Assembly (NCBI GenBank): GCA_021014325.1
Contig: CM037467.1
Location: forward strand, 5,890,001-5,954,000
From: Plazaster borealis
Lineage: Eukaryota; Echinodermata; Asteroidea; Forcipulatida; Labidiasteridae
DNA length: 64,000 bases
Reading direction: 5' to 3'
Below, one piece after another: positions 36,441 to 47,215 of this stretch. Made by a program: the position numbers and the translations under genes. The notes under the pieces were generated by a model that had not been told where the DNA came from, did not search any database, and worked only from the letters and a program-made list of their open reading frames with translations. Positions within the stretch are counted from its first letter, which is position 1. Every line of letters starts with the position of its first letter.

Positions 36441-39400
36441 CACCTGCAGCACCGTTCTTTTAATAGTTTAATAACAGTTCGATACCAGACATAATAGACC
36501 TGGAGTGTTTATATCGAATGGGAGGAGTAAATCGAGACCTCCGAGTTCCTTGCGTAAATCCCGAAAGGAAACCTAGTGTTTATTAAAGGCTTGCTACTAT
36601 CATTGCAGCCAGACTATTGTGGATAGGCGTGGTGTACGACGGAATGACGTCACACTGTCAATAGGGTATAAGTACGGATTTTCTGTTTGTTTGGTTGCAT
36701 GCGTTAAAACAGTTTTTAAGTGAGCTATAACATTTCCCTTTGATATCTAAGATGAGAAAATGATCCCACGTTGAAGAAGAACATAAATAGATGTTTGTTA
36801 TTTGCCTTGAAAGCTGAATCTAAATGAAGACATCCGATACACGTTTGGCCCCTTAGACGACGAAATGTATTCGGGTGCAATATGTGTCACAACATTACAC
36901 TTATGTTTGCCTATGGTCACATGAGAAAACGAATGGTGTCAACTCTACATAGTGCTGTTTTCATTTCACAACTTGTTCAATGTAATCACCATGGACAAAT
37001 GCATCGCCCCCACTGGTGTTGTCTTTTTACGCTTGTCTTTGATGAGATTCCGAGGTGGAAGTCCCTCAACAATTCTCCACTATTGTACACGCCAATGTAA
37101 GACATTCGTTGGGGATATTTAAAATTATAACAGTCAGTGTTTGAAACTCGATGCCGACCAGGAATTCCCTTACTTTCCCCTCTGAGTTCAATCATAGTTT
37201 CCCGCCTTCATGTTTACCTGGACAACATACTAGGATCACTATAAGAAAGGGTTCGCCATTCAGTTATTACATACTGTACATTGTATTATTCCCTAGCAGG
37301 CTCAAAATGCTTGTTTCCCCCAGCTCTTTTGGGATTACACATTTGCTGGAGAAATGATTCCGACCGGGGGGTAAATCACAGCAACAGGGTCAGGGATCAA
37401 ATTGACGGCGGTCGACGCTGGACTTAAAGACGCACACCGCTACCTGCGGTCTTGCTATAAATTATACATTACACTTGAAAGCAAAATGGGAAAGACATTA
37501 GAGCGTGAATGGAAGAGTACGGTCAAAATACGACTCAAGTGCCGCTGCGATTTCACTGTCTTAACGCAGGGCCACTGAGAGATTCCAAACAACTACGGAA
37601 AGAAATATCCACGTTGCATTTGGCAATATTCTATGTGGACAATCATCACGAGATCGAACTGGAAACAGCTCCGAATGGACAAAATGTGAGCTAGACAAGG
37701 GTTAGTATATCTCGCCCCAATGCCTCAGGCAAAGCGTGTTAACAACCCACGTAAAAATACGCTCAGCACTTGTTTTGGCCTTGTTGAATGAGCATGATTT
37801 TCCCCTTTGAATAATATCAGAAGGTTTCATTGAAAAGCTTTTACTATAAAATAACAATGAGACACGTATAGTGAGCATCTTGTAGAAGGTCAGCAAAGTC
37901 TGAGATACAACAAGTACTTGTTGTAAATCAACAGAAGTTTTCTTTCTTAATTAATTAAAGTAGAATGTCACCGCGAGAGTTTGGTGCTTGTATTCTTGGT
38001 ATCGGAGACGACAACTGAAGAGTCCTCCAGGGAATTCTCAATATTAAAATTGTCCAATTTGGTAAATTGTTGATCAACGTATCTCCCTTGGCAGCCTTTG
38101 GGTAGATTGAAGAAGAGGTGAATACAGTATTTTGTGTCTATATGCTTTTTAGAGTGAAGATTCCAAGTGTTTGTTTGCGTTGTCACCCGATACTCAGTCC
38201 TTCACATCTCATCCGCATCAACAACTCTTGGCCTTCTCACTTTTTGCTCGGTGTTTATTTTCTTTGCGGAATGTCAAATGTGTTAATAGAAAGTTATTAC
38301 ATTGATTTGGATGACCATGAATACCATGTAGTTTTCAAGCAAAATACATGAACTTTCAACTTCCATTATTTGGGGGTATTTGCGCATTATATTCACCAGT
38401 TCATCAACGCATGAATAATGTAGAGATATACTGATTGCACAGACGCTAGAGTAGAGATCAAGAGTAGGCTACCTGAAACTTGTGCTTTACACGTGGGTCA
38501 GTTATTGTCAATAGCAGAACCCAGTGTATTGGATTCAGACCCACTTCCGGATCAACACGAGGGTTTTTTGTTTTTGAAACTTCCATTCCGGTTCATTTTA
38601 CTAGTACCCGAATCAGATAAGCCCCTGGGTCTGACCTATTGGTTCTTTCACGCTGTGTGACGTAACAATGTTCTCTTGAATCGTCATCCAATCATGCCAA
38701 ATAAAAATAGCTTGAAAATATTCATCGGAACCTTCATAAAGAGATTGTCAATTTTTAATATCAAACATATTTTATATCAAAAAGAAATGTTTAAATGATT
38801 ATTGTGATTATGTTGCAGTCTATTGAACGTAAAGTACCTTTATGTTCCAAGTTACTTGTATTCGTCTCATTTTAGAGAAAGTAAAATCACTGTTTGTAAT
38901 CATTGTAATAGTTCTAATAATTAAACCTTTTAATTGAATTAGTTGGGCAACTGTGAAATCTATCCCATGCAATATTTCACAATCTTCAGTTTCGTTAACC
39001 ATACAATCCAACACCAAAGTAAAAAACAATCGTCTATTGGGCTCCTTTGGGCTCCTTCGCCCTGTAGGTTGAACCATTACCATACATATATAACGAAATG
39101 TCAAAAACATGTTTAGAAAGACGGACTTATATTACATTGAGATATGCAGAGTCAGTGTTCAGCATCAACAGCGTATTAGGCTAATTAATCTAATCACGGC
39201 CCTAACTCTCCATAAACTACTTGTGATTCGGCAAACAGGTCGGCTTAACTTTTCACTCTGATTCTTTACAACTCTACAAACAATTGCAACCTTACCATCG
39301 GAGATACGTTTCCAGCCTTAATCAGTCTCAAACAGTATGCCATAGCACGTCTACGTCAGCCAATTGCCCAATCCATCACGACCAGAAATTTCTTGATTTT

Positions 39401-41202
39401 AACAATCGCTGTTTTGCACAGCAAATACGAAAGTGGTAGACGTCGTGCGGTAATATATGTTTTGAGGTTCAATCACTTCTGTCCAGTTTCACTTGTTTTG
39501 AAATAGGCCTACGTCAGTTTTGTCTACTGAACATTTTAAGTAAGACGGTTTCCAACCTTTTCCTATTATACGGTATGTTTAAAAAGACCAAATAACCCTA
39601 TGAGGTGTGATTCTAAACTGTCAATATGCAACTTTTAATGCGTATGTGAACTACCACTTTATCCATATCGGTTACACTTATTAGGTACAATCTTGTTTAG
39701 CTTTTCTTAAATAGTTTCGTTGCTTAGAATGTTAACCTTTGAATCACCTGTGCATGTATATTTGGAGGCGCTCGGGTTCTCTTTGAGGCACAAGAGGTAC
39801 GAATAATTCATCATGCCGCATAGTGTTAAACCGAACAGTGACACATGTTAGCCTTTCTATGCACAATGGGTTAGATTTTATGAATTTTAGAAGTCTGATT
39901 TGAAATAGGAAATAACTTATATAACAAATACAAAAAACAATATATATATATGTGTTTTTGATTTAAAACTCTTGATACTTGGGATCATTGCTGTGAATTA
40001 CGAACTAATTAAATAAATAAAATCATTGGCTTGGTCTTGAAGGATGGGGTTTTGTTATTTCTATTTAAGAAAAAAAAACGGAAAAAAAACACATACGCAA
40101 AATTCATTCTACCTACATAGACTCGTAAATTAGAACATAAGAACAGTGATGTGCAACAGAATTGTGACAAGCAATGGTGATGTCAGTGCATGTTGGAAGC
40201 AGTCGGCAGACTGTTGCAGGCAACGAAGACAAAACTCGAGTGCGAAACTATAAGGCTTCTTTCTGAATGAAAAATACAGTAAGACAACTGGAGCTATAGG
40301 ACTGAGAGGGGAAGCTATGTTACAACAACCAACAGGCGGATAGTTAGTTTCAATCATAAAAGCTGTAAGGAACCATTTATTCCCTTTTTACCTTTTTGCC
40401 AAGAATGAATAAGTTGGCCTGTTTGTAGATGTATAAGAGTGCATCTAGAGTAGACTTGTTGATCGTGAGAAGTGCACAACATGAGTTGATAACGCTCATT
40501 AGCTTTATAATGATTGTGTAAGAAGAATGCGTCTATACGCCTGTAATCTATTTCTTAATAGACAGAGTTGATTATTGATTGAGTGAGCCAAGGACGCATT
40601 TGTTTCCCAAACCGCTTTAAGTGATGGTATCTGCAGGGAGTAGTAAACAGAGAGACGAGTTGGATATCGGATCTTTAGCTTCATTAACAATCGCTTCAAT
40701 CAATGCTACAAAAAAAATCATTTTTCAGAGTTGAAGGAGACGATGTTAATATACCTGGTAATAAAGGGTTGCTTATAAGCGGATGTATCGGTTACTATGA
40801 CGTCGAGCTTGCTTAGTAACACGAAGCTAGTTACAGTAAATGAAACTTTATCACAGTGACGGCCTCGTTATTATTCCCTATAGATTCGCATGGATATACT
40901 CAACCAACGTTAAAGGAGAAAAGACCTTTCAGCCTCGATTTGGGTGTGTTCTTTTAAATGAGAAACAAACAAGATGGCTGACAGCAGAAAGGAATCTGAT
41001 GTCAAAAAGGAAATTCATTTATGTTTCTAAAATGTCTGTTGCATGAAAAGCTATTTAATTGGCTCTTTGCATCAAAGCACGTTACACTATTACTTAAAAT
41101 GTTCATCAGGACCGACCAAAACCACCTCAACACCTTTAATATGAATATGCACCCCGGTGGCAAAGTTTGCTCACTAATTACAGTGACAATGTCCACCCTC
41201 AC
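36441..41202. other. Anonymous DNA, no gene identified
   Basis: Nearly 5 kb with ORFs of 96 codons or fewer and no recognised domain. A CRE/TATA cluster at 36645-36690 is listed separately. TAGGCCTA lies at 39504-39511. I see no other repeat family. Confidence 0.45.
36645..36690 (+). promoter_or_regulatory. Possible CRE plus TATA promoter
   Basis: A perfect TGACGTCA (36645-36652) lies about 15 bp upstream of GGGTATAAGTA (36664-36674), an arrangement typical of cAMP-responsive promoters. No convincing initiator or downstream coding exon is seen; the first ORFs downstream are 72 codons or fewer. The site may drive a non-coding or spliced transcript, or be fortuitous. Confidence 0.3.
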
Positions 41203-41293
41203 AGGTACCCATTTACTCCGGGTACCTGTAAGTGTCTTGATCAAGGGCACAAAGTGTCATGACTGGGATCGCGCTCTCTGATGAGGCCACACG
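41203..41293 (-). mobile_element. SINE family A fragment
   Basis: On the minus strand the sequence from GATCCCAGTCATGACACTTT through GCCCTTGATCAAGACACTTA matches the region after the B box of the SINE at 21622-21990. The tRNA-like head is largely lost and the 3' part is absent. This is an old copy. Confidence 0.65.
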
Positions 41294-41339
41294 AATTCGA
41301 TATGGTGGCATAAGACCACTCAGTCACCACAAGCTGGTT

Positions 41340-41575
41340 ATTTATTTATTTACACACCCAACAGGGCAAGCTCCAATAACTGGATGAATAGGAGACGATG
41401 AAGTAAATGTTCAGGTTGGAGAAAAACCCATACAGTCAACCAGGAACTGAAAATCTTATCCAAACGCAAGGCTGGGGTTCGAGGTTTATTTCGAACCGGG
41501 TTTTTTACACAAAGGGGAAAGGCAGAGAGAAAACCGGCTAGGCCAACCTGATTTCCCATGTTAGATGAAGTCAAT
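41340..41575 (-). mobile_element. Probable retrotransposon 3' end with TTTA tail
   Basis: TTATTTATTTATTTA at the left edge would be an (AAAT)n tail if the element is on the minus strand. Beyond it is a GC-richer body (AACAGGGCAAGCTCC and GGAGACGATGAAGTAAATG). The layout fits a LINE or SINE 3' end, but no coding domain is included and the family is not certain. Confidence 0.4.
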
Positions 41576-42072
41576 CAAGTACACTCGGGCTTCAGATGTG
41601 TCTGTAAATTGAGACAGTCTATTTTTTAGGAAAGATGGGACCGAATGTTTGACCGTTTGAGAATACCAAAATATGCATATTTCAAAACTTGCAATCTGCA
41701 CACAATCATGTCTGTTACAGTGAAATGGACTGTTGCAGGACAAGGTCATGTTCTAGAAGTGAAGATACGCGATGCAATTATCGGCCCTCAAAAGCATCTT
41801 ATTTAATGGGGGTAACATCAAATAATGCTTTTAAAAATATAATACCACCGAATAAATTGTAGATTGTTCATCTTGCTGTACGTATTTGCATGAATGTACA
41901 CGGCATCGAGGTACTTCTATAGAGCAGAGGGTGATGGCGTGTTCCACCATTAGGATGATCAAATTTCAAGGAGTAAAAATTCAGTGCCAAAATTGTTCAT
42001 TCTGCTTGGAATCGATATCCTGTAAGACGTCGAAAGGTGGGCGTGTTGCAGCTTCTCACTCAGCATGATTTT
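41576..42072. other. Anonymous DNA before the 79-bp array
   Basis: No gene or repeat is recognised. Overlapping ORFs of about 60 codons on both strands are incidental. Confidence 0.45.
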
Positions 42073-44550
42073 TGTTCGCAGTTGGGGAAAATGTCGACCC
42101 TGTCTACTCCCCTTCTCGGTTTCTTCTTTTCTATGTTGGGGGATCATGTTATGTTCGTGATTGGGGATTATGTCGACCCTGTCTACTTCCCTTCTCGGTT
42201 TCTCATTTTCCTTGTTGGGGGATCATGTTTTGTTCGCATTTGGGGATTATGTCGACCCTGTCTACTCCCTTTCCCGGTTTCTCCTTTTCTATGTTGGGGG
42301 ATCATGTTATGTTCGCGATCGGGGAAAATGTCGACCCTGTCTACTCCCCTTCTCGGTTTCTCCTTTTCTATGTTGGGGGATCATGTTATGTTCGCGATTG
42401 GGGATTATGTCGACCCTGTCTACTCCCCTTCTCGGTTTCTCATTTTCCTTGTTGGGGGATCATGTTATGTTCACATTTGGGGATTATGTCGACCCTGTCT
42501 AATCCCCTTCTCGGTTTCTCATTTTCTATGTTGGGGGATCATGTTATGTTCACATTTGGGGATTGTGTCGACACTGTCTACTCCCCTTCTCGGTTTCTCA
42601 TTTTCTATGTTGGGGGATCATGTTATGTTCACATTTGGGGATTATGTCGACCCTGTCTAATCCCAGTTCTCATTTTCTATGTTGGGGGATCGTGTTATGT
42701 TCACATTTGGGGATTGTGTCGACACTGTCTACTCCCCTTCTCGGTTTCTCATTTTCTATGTTGGGGGATCATGTTATGTTCACATTTGGGGATTGTGTCG
42801 ACACTGTCTACTCCCCTTCTCGGTTTCTCATTTTCTATGTTGGGGGATCGTGTTATGTTCACATTTGGGGATTATGTCGACCCTGTCTAATCCCCTTCTC
42901 GGTTTCTCATTTTCTATGTAGGGGATCAATATGTTCGCAATTGGGGAAAATGTCGAACCTGTCTACTCCCCTTCTCGGTTTTCCTTTGCTATGTTGGGGG
43001 ATCATGTTATGTACGCAATTCGGGATTATGTCGACCCTGTCTACTCTCTTTCTCGGTTTTCCTTTTCTATGTTGGGGGATCATGTTATGTTCACATTTGG
43101 GGATTGTGTCGACACTGTCTACTCCCCTTCTCGGTTTCTCATTTTCTATGTTGGGGGATCATGTTATGTTCACATTTGGGGATTATGTCGACCCTGTCTA
43201 ATCCCCTTCTCGGTTTCTCATTTTCTATGTAGGGGATCAATATGTTCGCAATTGGGGAAAATGTCGAACCTGTCTACTCCCCTTCTCGGTTTTCCTTTGC
43301 TATGTTGGGGGATCATGTTATGTACGCAATTCGGGATTATGTCGACCCTGTCTACTCTCTTTCTCGGTTTTCCTTTTCTATGTTGGGGGATCGTGTTATG
43401 TTCACATTTGGGGATTGTGTCGACACTGTCTACTCCCCTTCTCGGTTTCTCATTTTCTATGTTGGGGGATCATGTTATGTTCACATTTGGGGATTGTGTC
43501 GACACTGTCTACTCCCCTTCTCGGTTTCTCATTTTCTCTGTTGGGGGATCATGTTATGTTCGCAATTGGGGATTGTGTCGACACTGTCTACTCCCCTTCT
43601 CGGTTTCTCCTTAAATGGTGGGAGATCATGTTATGTACGCAATCGGGGATTATGTCGACCCTGTCTACTCCCCTTCTCGGTTTCTCATTTTCCTTGTTCG
43701 GGGATCATGTTATATACGCAATTGGGGATTATGTCGACCCTGTCTACTCTCCTTCTCGGTTTCCCCTTTTCTAGTTGGGGGATCATGTTATGTTCACATT
43801 TGGGGATTGTGTCGACACTGTCTACTCCCCTTCTCGGTTTCTCATTTTCTATGTTGGGGGATCATGTTATGTACGCAATTGGGGATTATGTCGACCCTGT
43901 CTACTCCCCTTCTCGGTTTCTCATTTTCCTTGTTCGGGGATCATGTTATGTACGCAATTGGGGATTATGTCGACCCCGTCTACTCCCATCTCCGTCCCTT
44001 TTCTTTGTTGGGAATCGTGTTATGTTCGCAATTGGGGATTGTGTCGACCCTGTCTACTCCCCTTCTCGGTTTCTCATTTTCCTTGTTCGGGGATCATGTT
44101 ATGTACGCAATTGGGGATTATGTCTACTCCCATCTCCGTCCCTTTTCTTTGTTGGGAATCGTGTTATGTTCGCAATTGGGGATTGTATCGACCCTGTCTA
44201 CTCCCCTTCTCGGTTTCTCATTTTCCTTGTTGGGGAACATGTTATGTACGCAATTGGGGATTGTGTCGACCCTGTCTACTCCCATCTCCGTCCCTTTTTT
44301 ATGTCGGGGATCATGTTATGTTCGCAATTGGGGATTGTGTCGACCCTGTCTACTCCCCTTCTCGGTGTCTCCTTTAATGGTGGGGGATCATGTTATATAC
44401 GCAATTGGGGATTAGGCCTATGTCGACCCCGCCTACTCCCATTCTCAGTTTCTCCTTTTGGATCATGTTATGTACGCAATTGGGGATTATGTCGACCCTG
44501 TCTACTTCCCTTCTCGGTTTCTCCTTTTCTATGTTGGGGATCATGTTGTG
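42073..44550 (+). repeat. 2.5-kb minisatellite of 79-bp units, largely stop-free in all plus frames
   Basis: About 31 units built on GGGGGATCATGTTATGTTC, GGGGATTATGTCGACCCTGT and CTACTCCCCTTCTCGGTTTC. The period is 79 bp, one more than a multiple of three, so a reading frame passes through all three unit frames every 237 bp. The consensus has no stop in any plus frame, which explains overlapping ORFs of up to 447 codons in different frames. A block of about 311 bp (four units) is duplicated (about 42767-43077 and 43077-43388). Later units are more diverged (CCCATCTCCGTCCC variants). A real protein is unlikely, because the frames are equally open and the ends show no coding context. Confidence 0.95.
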
Positions 44551-46316
44551 TTCGCACGAATGCATCGAAAACTTACGAAATGTAGCTGAATACATCCATA
44601 AATCCAAGCGGCACACAACTAAATTAGGGCACACCTTAAGTGTAAGTTTCCAACTAATGGTTACCACCGAAAGAGGTCGTGTTACGATGTTACGTCTTCA
44701 CGGCCTTGGTTCATTAGCCATTTACCACAATGTCATAATACGTCAAGTGTCATTAAATAATAAGAAAACTAAATAGAATTTTGTTCCTGATGAATAAGCT
44801 TTGATTTTGAATGAACGGTGTAAAATAAATGACAACCAGTTAGATTTTTTTTGGGGGGGAACAACTGGCAATTAAACTATACGATTGCGCAACATGAGAA
44901 GGAGTTGATCGCTTATAGTTGGTATAGTTTGGTCGATCGCTTACATTTTAAATCGAACCTGAACAGCTCATCACCAAGGTCAACTTGACCAATTCTTTAG
45001 TAATGACCCTTCAATCGTGTACAAATGAACGTCACTGTTTTATGGGTACTTCGTCATTCGTGATCACGTAGCACACCGGAAGTTGGGATACGGCTCATGT
45101 GTTGTGTGTTGAAGTGAAGCCCTCGTAGTAATCATCAGTCATAAAATCACACTCTATCGACATAACTGGCGCAATTTCGCCCGTGCCGTCGTCGGCCTTG
45201 CTTTCGGTAATGAAGGAATGATTGAAACTAGTGCGTTCACTCATCTATGATTGTGATTTTCTAGATGCAATAAACCCTAATCAGAGGCAATTTCCAAGAG
45301 TGCCTGTGCCTACTAAGAAGTAAGCATGCCAAAGGCTCAAAACAAATCAAGACAATGTCATTCACAGTAGGGATGGGTTAGATTCACAACAACCACATGC
45401 CATTTCTATGAATACATTAGCATAACTACCTTCGTCAAATGCATTACTCTTCAAAAAACTTATTAGTAATTACAGAAAACATGTCACTCAAATTCATATT
45501 TCAACGTAACATATTTTAAATAATCAACGAATGAAGAAATGATATATATATTATTTCTTGTATGGTTTTTCTTTAATAATTTTTTTTAATATATTTTGTA
45601 GTCATATTGGTACATATTAATTTGTTTCTTTTTCCCTCGTATTTTCTTTAATTATTGCTTTTATTAATTTCCAAAGATGTTTTTATTTAATTGTTAATTA
45701 TATATATATCACATTTTATTCAAAAGGATACATCAATCTATTTTTCTAATTACAATTCAGCTACACAATTACGTTCTCAATGGGGCTTCCAAAGCTCAGT
45801 ATCTACTCATACTGAGCCGTGATAAACACACTGTTAAGAATTCCCTTCCTGCTATGCTTGCCCGAAGGAAGAATAATTCTCACACAAAAACAGATCCTCA
45901 AAGATAAGTCCAATTAAATATAACTTTTCAGGCTTGTGTTCCCTATGGCGTACATCTGTTAACATCACTTATTATAAGCGTATAAGTGAAGGCGAAATAT
46001 TTCCCCATGAGAGCCAGTTTCCTCACTCTTAAGCGCCTAGGGCTTGGTTATCAAAACAATAAAACTCTTACTGCGTCAGGATTTTAATAAGATCCAATCT
46101 TGGGGAAATAGTTAACCGCTAGTTATTCGGTTGAGATGGGTTGGACTGGGCTAAGTGGGTTCTGGGTGGGTTGTGATGAAGTTAATTAAGAGTTTCATTA
46201 GTGTCACCAAGATGAGAGACCAAAATAGAGAGGGGGTGGTTGATTTTCAGAAGGAGGTAGAAACGGAATAATTGGAGTTAATTGGGCAGCGGTTGGGTAT
46301 GAATGCGGTAATTATA
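44551..46316. other. AT-rich anonymous DNA, no gene
   Basis: No domain or RNA gene is recognised. A T-run joins a G-run near 44850, and AT-only stretches occur at 45540-45715. Confidence 0.5.
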
Positions 46317-47213
46317 GACAGTGCAAGTCTCGCGCGTATTCGAACTTCCGGGACCAAGTTGGTCCCAAACATTATTGAGTTTTACGTGTACGCGATTCTG
46401 TTTCTTCAAATAGTTCAGTTTAGTTTATGACTATACAAATTTGATCAGATTGCTGGGAAAGAAAAATTTGGCTATGGATAAGTAAAACAAAGAAAACCCG
46501 AAAATAAGACTTCACCTCCGTTTCCGGTTACTAGTTTATAACAATTCAGAATTTTGCCCAACTGACGTTCATTTTATCATTAGTCCTATGTAATGATTGC
46601 ACAAATTCAGGCGTGATTAGCAAAAGGGGATTCTTAAAAAGAAGCTTCGTCGTTCCAAGTTTTAATTTTGTTTCAATGTTCATTTTGAATAGTGGTGTGT
46701 CGCGGCTGAGCTCAAGCTCTGATGTTTCTGATCAGCAGAGTGTGGGTTTGAATCCCAGTCGTGGCACATGACTTGTGTCCTTGAGCAAGATACTTTACCA
46801 TAACTGTTTTGTCCTTTGGATGGCACATTAGGCCGTATGTCTCGTGTACTGGGATTGTGGTGTAGTGCACGTAAAATAACCGAGAACACTTATTATAGAA
46901 GAGTAGGGGTTAACCCCGGTGTTTCTGGTTCACATAGCAAACACCCTTGTTTACAGGTTTCATTAGGCTTGAGAGCTACAGTAATTAAATTCACTCATGA
47001 GGCATCCTTGGTTTAAGTACCAGAAATAAAATAATAACAATAATACTACTTTTAACAAATTATTTGTATCATATAAAAATTCAAATAGAATTGTATAAAT
47101 AGAATTTTAAAGAAGATTTGATTTCATAGAAAAATATAATCTTCTTTTAAATTTTCGTTTAAAGATTTTTTATTTTATGTTTCGTTTTCGATACGCGCGA
47201 GAGTTGCACAGTC
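46317..47213. mobile_element. 897-bp TIR element with TA target duplication, containing a SINE
   Basis: GACAGTGCAAGTCTCGCGCG plus three bases at the left end is matched in inverted orientation at the right end (TACGCGCGAGAGTTGCACAG and onward), with two mismatches in 23 bp. TA lies directly outside both ends (46315-46316 and 47214-47215). TA duplication is usual for Tc1/mariner-type elements, but no DDE transposase is visible. A SINE family A copy lies inside. The terminus is shared with 2185-2203, so this is a family and not a chance inverted repeat. Confidence 0.7.
46697..46945 (+). mobile_element. SINE family A copy with deleted A box, nested
   Basis: It matches 21622-21850: CGCGGCTGAG, then a deletion of about 20 bp removing the rest of the A box, then the shared segment CTGATCAGCAGAGTGTGGG, a B box GGTTTGAATCC (46745-46755), and the body. 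The LINE-like 3' tail is missing; the sequence after 46945 diverges and drifts into AATAATAACAATAATAC. It lies within the TIR element 46317-47213. Confidence 0.8.
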
Positions 47214-47215
47214 TA

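Noticed and set aside
41266..41302. Hammerhead-like CTGATGAGGCC stretch
   Set aside because: It lacks the GAAA box and is explained by the decayed SINE family A fragment.
43242..44585. 447-codon ORF in the 79-bp array as a repetitive membrane protein gene
   Set aside because: The other two frames are equally open, the translation is only the rotating unit, and no unique coding sequence or promoter is attached.
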